Below are positions 55,192-64,000 of a stretch of 64,000 nucleotides of DNA, one piece after another. Under the pieces are notes generated by a model that was given only the letters and a program-made list of their open reading frames with translations, ran no database searches and was not told the origin of the DNA. This DNA comes from Chlorophyllum brunneum (lineage: Eukaryota; Basidiomycota; Agaricomycetes; Agaricales; Agaricaceae), in assembly GCA_963576785.1 (NCBI GenBank), contig OY756141.1:2356001-2420000 (forward strand), read 5' to 3'. A program made the position numbers and the translations under genes. How positions within the stretch are numbered: the stretch's first letter is position 1; each line of letters opens with the position of its first letter.

Positions 55192-56436
55192 ATGAGCAAC
55201 AGTAGCTCATCAAAGACACTGAGAAGACACAGAGCTCCGAGACCAACAGATATCCAGGGTTCACCCATAGCAACAGGATCTAAACGATCAACAGAATCAG
55301 AAATCCCTGAAGGCCTTAAATGGCAGAAATCTGAACACAGCGTAGATAAGAGTACAGCTCTATTTGAAACCGAATTCGACATAGAAGTTGCCGAGAACAC
55401 ATCCAATATAGATATCGCCGAGACCTACGAGAAAGAATCCGAACACAACACAGATGAGGAACCAGCCCCATCTGAAGAAGAAATTGACACAGAAGTTGCC
55501 GATGCCACAGCTGATATAGAAATTGCCGAGACTCACAGAAACGAACACAGCGAACCAGAAACAGAACCAGAGATGACCAAAGAAGTCAATATCCCAAAGA
55601 ACCTAGCCCCGGAGCCAGGATATTTCAATGGAGATAGAACCAGATTTGATGATTGGTAGAGAGCCATATCCTTATGGTTGATATTCAACAAAATAGACAA
55701 AGAAGAACAGAAGATAGTAGCAATTTTGGCAAGAATGAAAGGGGGACTAGCAGGCCCTTATGCCAACACGCAGCTCCAAGCCATCCAGAACAAGAAAACA
55801 CCAGATTGGGATGACTTTACAAAGGAAATAGAAGCCACATTTTCCTTGGGAAATAGGAAAGCCATAGCAGAAGGAGAAATTGAGACGTTCAAACAAGGGA
55901 AGAAGAACATGGCAGATTTCTTAATCGAATTCGAGGCATTGAAAGCCCAAGCGGGGACAGACGACACCCACGCAATATTCCTCCTCAAACGCCACACCCG
56001 AGCAGACATCATCCAAACCATAGTAGGCTACCCGACAACCTCTGTCCCAACAACATACACCAAATGGAAAACTACAATCCTCACGGTAGGACAAGGGTAT
56101 GAAGCAACGGACATCACCCGAGGAGATATCAGAACCACCACCGGAGTTACTTATGGAGGTAGAGGACAACCCATGGAGATAGGAAGACAAAAAGCAGACA
56201 CCGATCAAAATGGGAAACTGAGGTGCTACAACTGCAACCTCTATGGGCATATCGCCAAATACTGCAGGAAGAAGATGAAAGTCACATACACCAAGATAAC
56301 GTGTTACAATTGTGGCAAACAGGGCCACATCTCGAAGAACTGCCAGGCACCCAAGAAAGCGCATATCAGAGAGATCAACGAGGACAATGAACAAGAAATG
56401 GAGGAGAAAGAGGATTTTGTTGAAGGCTCTGAGTAG
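55192..56436 (+). pseudogene. GYP-3 gag
   Basis: 414 codons, broken only by TAG at 55657-55659 (FDDW-stop, TGG in GYP-2). N-terminal Ser-rich SSSSKTLRRHRAPRPTDIQG, then acidic repeats (SNIDIAETYEKE, ADIEIAETHRNE), APEPGYFNGDRTRFDDW, capsid blocks IFNKIDKEEQKIVAIL, FTKEIEATFSLGNRKAIAEG, ADFLIEFEALKAQAGTDDTH. Two CCHC knuckles: CYNCNLYGHIAKYC and CYNCGKQGHISKNC. Gag forms the virus-like particle and binds RNA. Start chosen as the first ATG after the leader, conserved in GYP-2. Confidence 0.93.
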
Positions 56437-56445
56437 GCGCAAACC
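56424..56445 (+). promoter_or_regulatory. Conserved gag-pol junction
   Basis: GGCTCTGAGTAGGCGCAAAC here; GYP-2 (about 44826) and GYP-1 (about 37978) have the same GAGTAGG core. Gag ends at TAG; the pol frame (-1) opens only after TGA at 56430-56432, so the overlap is just the stop itself. Confidence 0.7.
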
Positions 56446-59400
56446 CGCAAGCCAATAAATCTAGAGTTTCTGTTTTAGCCCACAATAGACGATATGTGAT
56501 CCCCCAGAAACAAAACTCCACGCGCAAACTTCTCCTCGACTCAACAATCCAGACAAGAAAAGGACGCAGACAAATTACAACCCTTGTAGACTCCAGATGC
56601 ACCCACACATGCATAGTACAACGAACAGTAGACGAAGAACAGATTCCGACTAAACCCCTGGAAACCCCGATCAGAGTAATCAATGCCGACGGAACAGAAA
56701 ACAAAAAAGGAGAAATAACGAACAAAGCACAACTGGTATTAAACAACGGCAACCATACAGAACAAATCGACGCTCTAGTAACACAATTGGAAAGTGCGGA
56801 CTTATATCTCGGACACAACTGGCTGGTCAAGCATAACCCGGAAATTGATTGGAACAATCACGTCATACGATTCACCAGATGCCCAGACGATTGCAAAATA
56901 TCACATAGCGACATACGGTTCAACGAGAGAATACGGACAATCAAAGAACACATTGAAGAGAAAAAAGCGGACCGGACGAACAATGAAGATCTACCACCAT
57001 ACCTCCGACAATACACCCACCTATTCAACAAGAAAAACTTTGACAAACTACCCGAACACACGGTATGGGACCACGAGATAAATCTGTCCGAAGATGCACC
57101 CCCGGTACTACAGTCCAAGGTCTACCCAATGACAATAACAGAGAAGCAGGAACTACAGAAATTCCTTGACGAAAACCTCGCCTCAGGACGAATCAGACCA
57201 TCACAATCCCCCTACGCCACCCCATGCTTCTTCATACCAAAGAAGGACGGAACAAAACGCCTGGTACAGGATTACAAAAAGCTGAATGAACACACCATCA
57301 AGGACAAGATGCTACTGCCACTCATAGGTGAAGTCCTAGACCGGTTAAAGGACGTGAAGGTATTCAACAAGCTTGATATCATTTGGGGATATAACAACAT
57401 CAGGATCAGAGAGGGGGATGAATGGAAGGCAGCGTTTGTAACAAACAGCGGATTATTTGAACCTACGGTCATGTTCTTCGGGATGAGCAATTCACCGGCG
57501 ACCTTTCAGAGGATGATGAACATGGTATTTCGGGAAATGTTACATGAGGGAACATTTGTCAACTACATGGACGATTTTGTCATTCCAGGAACCACACAGG
57601 AAGAACTCGAGAAAAGAACAACGCAGTTCTTAGACATTGCAGCCAAGCACCAACTCTATTTCAAACAATCAAAATGTGTGTTCGACGCGAAGGAAATACC
57701 CATATTGGGCTTTATAGTCGGACAAGGCAGCGTCAAAATGGAGAAAGAGAAGGTGAAAGCAGTAAGAGAATGGCCGACACCCAAATCTGTAAAAGACATC
57801 GAAAAATTCCTGGGCTTCGCAAACTTCTACCGACGATTCATACAAGACTTCAGTAACATAGCAACACCCCTACATGAGCTGAAGAAGAAAGATGCGCAAT
57901 GGTCATGGTCAGAATGACAACAACAGGCGTTTGAGAAGATCAAGGAAAAAATCACGAGCGAACCAGTACTAGCAATGCCTCAAGACAAAGGACAATACAG
58001 GGTAGAAGTGGACGCGTCGGGATATGGAGTAGGAGCGGTGTTGTCACAAAACCAGAATGATCAGTGGCACCCAATCGCCTTTTACTCAAGAACAATGACA
58101 CCGGCAGAACAAAACTACCAAATCTATGACAAAGAACTACTAGCAATCCGAGAAGCAGTCAAAACGTGGAGACAGTACCTACTCAATGCCAATGAACCAT
58201 TTGAGATATGGACGGACCACAAGAACTTAGAATACTTCAGGAAACCACAACAACTCACAGGACGACAGGCAAGATGGCAACTGGAACTACAAGAATATCG
58301 CTACATACTAAAACACATACCCGGAAAGACAAACACAAAAGCAGATGTGCTATCAAGACTAGCAAAAACGGACACCACCAGAGATAACACAGATATCACG
58401 CTATTACCTGACCACTTATTCAACAACACTATCACCGAGATCAGACAAATCTGGGAAATATCGGGAGAAGAGGACCTGAAACACCAATTACGAAAGGAGC
58501 AAAGGAGAGAAACACAGTGGCTAAAAGAAAAGGAGAAACGACCAGAGGAGATATGGGAAACGGATGGATTGCCTATGTTCGAAGGAAGAATATATGTACC
58601 ACCAAACACTGAGTTACGCCAAGAAATACTCCAACAACACCACGACAGAACAGATGTAGGACACCCGGGACAGCACAGAATGATCGAACTCCTCAAAAGG
58701 ACATATTGGTGGCCACAGATGCGCAATGAAGTTAAACGATACATCAAGGGATGCGACACATGTCAGCAAAACAAGATACTCCGGACATGACCTACCACAC
58801 ATCTCCATCCACTACCGATACCCATCGGACCATGGGAAGAAATATCAATCGACATGATAGGACTACTACCAGAATCAGAGGGATATGATGTGATACTTGT
58901 CATCGTTGATCGTTTCAGCAAAATGATCAGACTACGCGCAGTTAACACCACCCTATCATCCAAAGAGTTAGGAGACATTTATTGTGATGATATATGGAGA
59001 CAACATGGGATACCCCGCAGGATCATCAGTGACAGAGGTCCACAGTTCGCATCAAAATTCATGGCAGAACTTTGCAGAGCAACCGGCACCCAACATAACC
59101 TATCCATGGCATACCATCCACAAACAGATGGTCAGACAGAGCACATCAACCAGGAGGTCGAAGCATACCTCAGAAACGTAATCAACCATACGCAGGACAA
59201 CTGGAAAAAATGGCTCAGCACAGTGGAATTCCAGTATAACAACAAAACACATAGCGCCACAGGACATTCACCGTTCCAGATAGTATATGGACAACATCCA
59301 TGGAAAGGGAATATCTCAAACACATCCAAGGCACCTGCGATCACAGAACAAATACAAGAATTACAAGACATGCGCCAAAAAACGATCGAGATGCTACAAC

Positions 59401-59918
59401 AGAGCCAGATGCAAATCAAGAAACAGAATAGCACAAAACCAGAACACGAGTACGAGGCAGGAGACCAAGTTTGGCTGGAAGCAGACAATATTAGGACAAC
59501 AAGGCCGACAAAAAAACTTGATCACAGGAGATATGGACCATTCCGGGTAAAAGAGAAAATAGGTGAAACAAGCTACCGACTGGAGCTACCTGAAACATGG
59601 GCGATACACGACGTGTTTAACAGCAGACTCCTCTCCCCCTATCACAAACCCGAGTATGACAGCCAGCACACCCCACCACCACCAATCCCCAAGATAATCA
59701 ATGATGAGGAACACTACAAAGTAGATGAAGTCCAAGGACACCGCACAAAGGGAAGACAAAAACAGTACCTAATACACTGGAAAGGATATACGTCTGAAGA
59801 AGATACATGGGAAAATGAAGCAAATCTGGAAAATGCCAAGAAAGCAGTACAAGATTTTATGAGCAAGATTTCGAGGACGAAACCTATAAAAAGGGGAGGT
59901 AAAAAGCAGCAGTTATGA
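56433..59918 (+). pseudogene. GYP-3 pol: protease, RT, RNase H, integrase, chromodomain
   Basis: Frame -1 relative to gag, opening at the gag stop; no ATG at its head. Protease TLVDSRCTHTCIV has Arg for the DSG glycine. RT: RLVQDYKKLNEHTIKD, FNKLDIIWGYNNIRI, FGMSNSPATFQRMMNM, NYMDDFVIPGTTQEE intact. RNase H: VEVDASGYGVGAVLSQ, YDKELLAIREAVKTW, WTDHKNLEYF. Integrase zinc HHDRTDVGHPGQH...CDTCQQNK and core SIDMIGLLPESE, SDRGPQFASKF, TDGQTEHINQEVEAYL, all three acidic residues present. Chromodomain LIHWKGYTSEEDTWENEANL. Breaks: TGA at 57915-57917 and 58788-58790. Confidence 0.95.
59888..59907 (+). repeat. Internal polypurine tract copy at the end of GYP-3 pol
   Basis: AAAAAGGGGAGGTAAAAAG closely matches the 3' polypurine tracts of the family (AAAAAGGGAGGTAT in GYP-1). 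It codes for KRGGKK at the pol end and marks where the element would end if ORF3 were absent. Confidence 0.7.
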
Positions 59919-60015
59919 ACAACAGACCCCGCATTCCAAGTAACCACTACACTCAACGCATCACTCACAGTATCCACTTCACCCTCAACTTTGCCAACTA
60001 TCTTCATAACACACC

Positions 60016-60552
60016 ATGCCCGCCAAATGCCAACTTACTCCATACCCCTACCTCAAAGAATTCGATGAACTTGTCCCAGAAAGAACCAGCCATGAAGAGC
60101 TCGTGGAAGAAGAGACCCTAGTCGACACCATGATACTACTGGACGCAGCAATGAAAGCAACCCAAGAAGGCGCATCTAAAATAATGGATACCCTATCCGA
60201 CGCCACTCCAAGACTCAACCAATTTATCATCGACGAAGGAAGGAGAGACCAATTGGAGAGACACCTATATGAGATCAACGACGACCTGCAACTAATCGTC
60301 ATCTCAAATATGCGAGCTCGGATGCATAGCATCCTCGTAGCCCTAGCCGAACGACTCAATATATAAACTCTTAAGCAATCACACCAACGACAACACCACG
60401 TACAATAATCACACCCACTTCCTATTCAAAGAAGGACCGCCACACACGCCCCTCTGGATCGGCTTACAACGTGTCGACAAGGCACCTCTCATTGGAGGAA
60501 ACAAGAAGGACTTGGCCAGAGCTCTGGGAGCGGCCGTACCTATGAACGAGTA
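60016..60552 (+). pseudogene. GYP-3 ORF3, internally shortened
   Basis: 116 intact codons (60016-60366; MPAKCQLTPYPYLKEFDELV ... MHSILVALAERLN), then a frame change. The +1 frame continues NDNTTYNNHTHFLFKEGPPH, TPLWIGLQRVDKAPLIGGNK and ends at TAA 60550-60552. Relative to GYP-2 about 110-120 codons are missing between AERLN and NDT/NDN. The conserved C-terminal LFWIG/PLWIG block is retained. Function unknown; predicted mostly helical from the residue pattern. Confidence 0.75.
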
Positions 60553-60652
60553 AATGCTCAGTGCGTTTTCTTACCTTCTCCGAAAAATTCCGTATGCTTT
60601 ATTTTACAAAGGACCTTTACAGTAATATACATCATGAGGACATGAAGCTTGA

Positions 60653-60663
60653 AAGGGAGGTAT
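60653..60663 (+). promoter_or_regulatory. GYP-3 3' polypurine tract
   Basis: AAAGGGAGGTA just before the LTR (TTGTTACG); primes plus-strand DNA synthesis. Confidence 0.8.
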
Positions 60664-60945
60664 TGTTACGAACTATAGTTAAACCGTTCATTCCTATCTT
60701 GCGCCCGTTACCTCGTGTACCCTCATACTTGTTCCATCCCCTGTTCCATCCCTAAAGGCTATGCCTCCTATCTGACTCGTTTACTCGTCTCTCTTATTAT
60801 TAGCCACCACTACTAGTATATAAAGTGTAGTAATACTTGATGTATTCCTTACACTTTACCAATCGTATCATCCCTTCTTCCTTTCTCTACTTCCTTTCCT
60901 TTATCCAAAGGCTTGCAACCTGAGTCAGAGACTAAGGTCGTAACA
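60664..60945 (+). repeat. GYP-3 3' LTR
   Basis: 282 bp; lacks 12 bp present in the 5' LTR and differs at three other positions. Followed by AGCAG. Confidence 0.96.
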
Positions 60946-60950
60946 AGCAG

Positions 60951-61554
60951 CTACCAACCTTAATGTGTTGGTATACACCAATGCAAAGTGATGCATCCAA
61001 AGCATCCTAGTCATAACAGGTGAAAGACTCAATCACACTCATTAACTCAAGTGACAACCCCACATACAAACTCACCTGTCAACTAATGGACCTCAACTCA
61101 TATACCCCTACCACTCTACCTGATAAACTATCATACCACAAAGAAAACAAACAAGAATGGCTAGATGAAGGAATAAAAGGTATCAAGAAATCAGTAGCCA
61201 AAGAGTTAATGGAACCAGATATAAGAGATGAAGTAGACTACCTTCTAATCCACATCTCTAACTTTGACCCAGCAACAAAACCTACTATATTCAACCTGCC
61301 TTGATCCTACCTCACATTGAAAAAAGGAGGCCAACTTGATGACAGCTATTGGTAAGAAATAGTTCATAACCTGGTCATAGCCAAAACAAATGACACTACC
61401 ACTTTCTAAGGATGCACCATTGCCCTCTTTAGAGGAGGACAAGACTATGCTCCTTTCTGAATTGGATGCGGACACCAATCAGGAACTCCAATGATTGGGT
61501 ATACCAAATACCAACTTGTCAATACTTTGCACAAGGAAAAGAACACCAAGTAAC
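60951..61554 (+). pseudogene. GYP-1 ORF3, C-terminal part
   Basis: Resumes as TNLNVLVYTNAK, then VITGERLNHTH and SSDNPTYKLTCQLMDL-like, WLDEGIKGIKKSV, KELMEPDIRDEVDYLL, IALFRGGQDYAPF and MIGYTKYQLVNTLHKEKN with stop at about 61554. It matches GYP-2 ORF3 over its full length with frame slips near 61030 and several stops. Together with 54528-54804 it gives about 290 codons, the same length as GYP-2. Confidence 0.85.
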
Positions 61555-61596
61555 CTACTATACTTCATGGGGTTATGAATATAAAAAGGGAGGTAT

Positions 61597-61899
61597 TGTT
61601 ATAAACTATAGATAGACAGTGCATTCTTATCATGTACCTATCATACTCATCATTTTCCTATATCTATTTCACCTTCTATTTTACTCTATAAAGCTATACT
61701 CTTTGTGACTTGTTTTACTTGTTCCTATGACTCCATCATTCCATTTCTTTATTCTTAGTAACTACTACTAGTATATAAGTGTAGCAATACTTGATGTATT
61801 TCTTAAACTTTACCAATTATATCATTCCTTCTTCTTTTCTTTACTTCCTTGTCTTTATCCAAAGACTTGCAACCTGAGTTCTAGACTAAGGTCATAACA
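61597..61899 (+). repeat. GYP-1 3' LTR
   Basis: 303 bp, preceded by ATAAAAAGGGAGGTAT. Followed by ATAAT. Confidence 0.93.
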
Positions 61900-61904
61900 A
61901 TAAT

Positions 61905-62541
61905 GTTATGTCCAAACCTTGAACCTACATTAGAGGTTATGATAAATTCCTAGAAGCTATACCACTTGTACCACCACCATGATCCAATAATGCTATCAAC
62001 TCCCTACTTTACCTTGCTTGGAAATATGTGCCATACCTATATATATGTGATACTGATAGACTCTACTTATGTACCATTGAGAACAACTCTATGGCACTTG
62101 GAATAATGTTTGGAAAGTACAACCTACTACCAAGAAAACAATGCAGTACATCTACCCTTACATGTACACCCATGGTCCAGCACTTGAAGTGCTCATTCAC
62201 TAACAAGTAACTAATAGAATCTGTTGTATAAAGATGTGACTGAAAGACTTATCAACAGACACTGAACCTACTGTACCTAGCAGTGATAGTGATGACTCTT
62301 CCCATCCACTATTACAATCTACTTGAGTCTTTGTCAAGTCACCCAAGTCTTACCTCTCCAAAGAACCAATTATATTGATGTCATCCTTATTATCCAATTC
62401 TGACCAACCCATGGGCACAGTTCTTCTATTATTACCATTATTACTATTGTCATTGTCTACTACCTTGTCCTGTACATTCTGTGACTACAGCTATTCCAAA
62501 GAATCTCTATCATTATTATCTGAGATTTCTGAGGATGAGTA
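61905..62541 (+). pseudogene. UNK-1, right part
   Basis: Continues the unidentified region after GYP-1 with stops and frame changes: YLAWKYVPYLYICDTDRLYL, NNSMALGIMFGKYNLLPRKQ, PMVQHLKCSFTNK (61990-62210), then an acidic Ser/Asp-rich tail (TVPSSDSDDSSHP) and a possible end EISEDE-TAA near 62541, followed by A/T-rich sequence that could be a 3' UTR. Family not recognised. Confidence 0.45.
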
Positions 62542-62544
62542 AGT

Positions 62545-62990
62545 ACTCATCTGTTTTATCATCATTAGTTTCTCCTTATCTTATATTTAGTTGTTTTACT
62601 CTTATTAGTTTTATGTCTATCTTTAATAGTATTTTGTCTTGTATTTCATATCTATCAGTTTCATATTGTAAAACCTGTTTCAGTCTCATTATCTATATTC
62701 TGTAATATTTATAGAAAAGAAGTAGTTAGTATAAATAGCTGACTGTATTAGGAAGCTTTGATCTTCTACAGAAATAGCCTTCTTAATTGTCCAAGAAGAG
62801 TTTCTGTTGACAGTTACTGTCAATCAATAGAAGATTGCTTAACTGCTTATTCTCTACTTGCTTTCATTACTCAAGAGTTACAAGATAAATGGGATTCCTA
62901 TTTCTTGGTTGAGTAATAACAATTTGATAACATTTGCTTATCTAGTTACTTGGCTGAGATAGGTATTAAGGCCATACCCTAGAGGTTGTA
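62545..62990. other. No supported gene
   Basis: A/T-rich, CpG-poor. It contains TATAAATAGCTG near 62730 and GATAACA TTTG near 62931-62941, which faintly recalls an LTR end, but no matching second end or family member is visible. Confidence 0.4.
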
Positions 62991-63004
62991 TCCTCTTTTT
63001 GCCC

Positions 63005-63558
63005 TTAGTAGCCAAATCCATAACAGTGTGTAAACTTGACCACTGTGGCCTCTCTAGTGGCCAAAATAGGTTGGAATACCATAGACCCAACACCAGAGGC
63101 ATAGACCACTGAATTGTCTGCTAAATGAATCGAAGTACAACAGGGAGTATAGGTCTTGAACCAGCAATGATATGAGGTCATGTGAGGCATAGCACTAGTG
63201 TCTGGCAGCCACTGGTGGTGCAGTGAAGACCTGGAAGTAATGGGAGGGGCTGGAGAGGTAGAGAATGATAATAGTGATGTATTTTGGGCATACTCCATGG
63301 CTGAGCTAGCTATAGCTAGGGCTAAACAGGCAGAGAGGGTTGTAGAAGGTGTGGAGGGAATGGTAGGCTTGTCAGAACATCTAGAGCATTGCTTTTGTTG
63401 ATTTCTGGTGTCCAGTTGGGTCTTGCTTCAAGCCTGAATGTAATAATGGCATTTGAGCATATCATGGCCAGTTTTAGTACAGAAAATGCAAATAGTGGTT
63501 GTTAGGCATTGCTGAGAGTGTGGAAAAGTGGTATAGGATGTAGTAGACATAGTGGAGG
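63005..63558 (-). pseudogene. COPB-2 gag zinc knuckle and protease
   Basis: Begins MSTTSYTTFPHSQQCLTTT and reaches the zinc knuckle CIFCTKTGHDMLKC after only about 20 codons, so the usual 200-300-residue capsid part is missing. After stops, the protease reads WLPDTSAMPHMTSYHCWF (D-T-S-A where D-S-G-A is normal) with IHLADNSVVYASGVGSMVF. It is dead. Confidence 0.75.
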
Positions 63559-63670
63559 ACTTGTAATGGTGTTGGGAAAAGGATAGGGAAAAAATTCAAG
63601 GTATGGAGGGGATAATGAGTTGGTAAGGATAAATAATGGATAAATCTTGAAATTCTTGCTTCTAAAGCTC

Positions 63671-63683
63671 AGGGCCCATAACC
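63671..63683 (-). promoter_or_regulatory. COPB-2 primer binding site
   Basis: GGTTATGGGCCCT directly after the LTR on the minus strand; third copia family with the same half tRNA-iMet site. Confidence 0.85.
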
Positions 63684-63895
63684 TGTTAATAGTAGGACCA
63701 TTGAATGGTCCTAAAGAGTAAAAAACAAGTCTATTAAGTGACTAGATAACCCCAGAGACTGTGGACTAATGTTAGAGACTAGAAAAGCCTCTGAGATGTC
63801 CACAGGTATCTAAGTTCAATCTATTACATGACACAATCAATCTATCACCTCACAATCTATAACTTGGTACAGATCACAACTTGCACACTCTAACA
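63684..63895 (-). repeat. COPB-2 5' LTR
   Basis: 212 bp, TGTTAGAGTGTGCAAG...CTATTAACA on the minus strand; counterpart of 21899-22120. Confidence 0.88.
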
Positions 63896-63900
63896 CTGCT

Positions 63901-64000
63901 ATACCAGGGTTTCACAGAGCATAAAGCCCAATAAAACAGTGACAAAACCCATGCCTACCTGAGGTCAGAATAAAAAGGTCAAGAGTAACTATATGACTAT
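63901..64000. other. Flank of COPB-2, nothing recognised
   Basis: 100 bp with no match to other parts of the window that I can see. Confidence 0.4.

Larger units (their letters stand above)
54805..60945 (+). mobile_element. GYP-3: youngest Ty3/gypsy chromovirus, nearly intact
   Basis: 6,141 bp with LTRs 54805-55098 (294 bp) and 60664-60945 (282 bp), flanked by AGCAG (54800-54804 and 60946-60950). The LTRs differ by three substitutions and one 12-bp indel by eye. CpG is retained. ORFs have only a few lesions: a TAG in gag, a protease DSG to DSR change, two TGA codons in pol and a shortened ORF3. It probably could not move alone now but is the best reference for the family. Confidence 0.96.
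36331..61899 (+). mobile_element. GYP-1: Ty3/gypsy chromovirus, split by COPA-3 and GYP-3
   Basis: LTRs 36331-36634 and 61597-61899, flanked by ATAAT (36326-36330 and 61900-61904). Internal pieces: 36635-39119, 51944-54804 and 60951-61596. Removing COPA-3 (39120-51938 plus one AATTA) and GYP-3 (54805-60945 plus one AGCAG) restores gag, pol and ORF3 in the order seen in GYP-2 and GYP-3. It is the oldest gypsy copy: many stops, little CpG. Confidence 0.93.
62991..63895 (-). mobile_element. COPB-2: Ty1/copia 5' end, truncated
   Basis: 5' LTR (63684-63895), primer site, shortened gag and protease on the minus strand, ending without recognisable integrase at about 62991. The right flank CTGCT (63896-63900) is the expected duplication side but has no visible partner. 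Confidence 0.8.

Noticed and set aside
62545..62990. Possible solo LTR
   Set aside because: TATA-like and GATAACA sequences present, but no matching 5' end, target duplication or second copy in the window.
1..64000. CRISPR arrays, tRNA, rRNA or bacterial operon features
   Set aside because: None seen; all recognisable coding is eukaryotic retroelement.

Overview
The window is eukaryotic and contains no recognisable host housekeeping gene. It is a retrotransposon graveyard: Ty1/copia, Ty3/gypsy chromodomain and LINE elements are stacked inside one another. The element types (chromovirus with a self-priming LTR, copia families primed by half a tRNA, APE/RNase H LINEs) and the strong CpG-to-TpG/CpA decay point to a fungus. 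I infer a basidiomycete; no host gene proves it. Local names used: GYP-1..3 (one gypsy family), COPA-1..3, COPB-1..2, COPC-1..3 (three copia families), LINE-A..F, TIR-1, UNK-1.

Left stack (1-22120). COPB-1 (+) is split by COPC-3 (+), which is split by COPA-1 (+), which is split by COPC-2 (-). COPC-2 holds LINE-A (1-5852, apparently with an inverted 5' half) and LINE-B (-), and LINE-B is split by COPC-1 (7291-14413, -). Most junctions show 5-bp (LTR element) or 13-bp (LINE) target duplications. The left halves of the outer elements lie beyond the left edge.

Middle (22121-36330). LINE fragments on the minus strand follow (LINE-E, LINE-D, LINE-C). The LINE-C endonuclease region is cut by a 1,052-bp terminal-inverted-repeat element with TA duplication (TIR-1) and by COPA-2 (28034-34700, -), which itself carries LINE-F. 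A heavily decayed unidentified coding region (UNK-1) follows.

Right stack (36331-61899). GYP-1 (+, oldest) interrupts UNK-1. GYP-1 is split inside its RT catalytic motif by COPA-3 (39120-51938), which is split by GYP-2 (43277-49636). GYP-1 is split again in its third ORF by GYP-3 (54805-60945), the youngest and best preserved. UNK-1 resumes at 61900. A COPB-2 5' end (-) closes the window.

Points of most interest: the gypsy family carries an extra ORF (ORF3) between the chromodomain and the 3' LTR, bracketed by two copies of its polypurine tract; its LTR holds a 12-nt sequence complementary to the primer site, placed where transcription should start, which predicts self-priming; gag and pol meet at a conserved stop with pol in the -1 frame; and CpG mutation has independently turned the RT Asp-Asp into Asn-Asn in elements of different classes.
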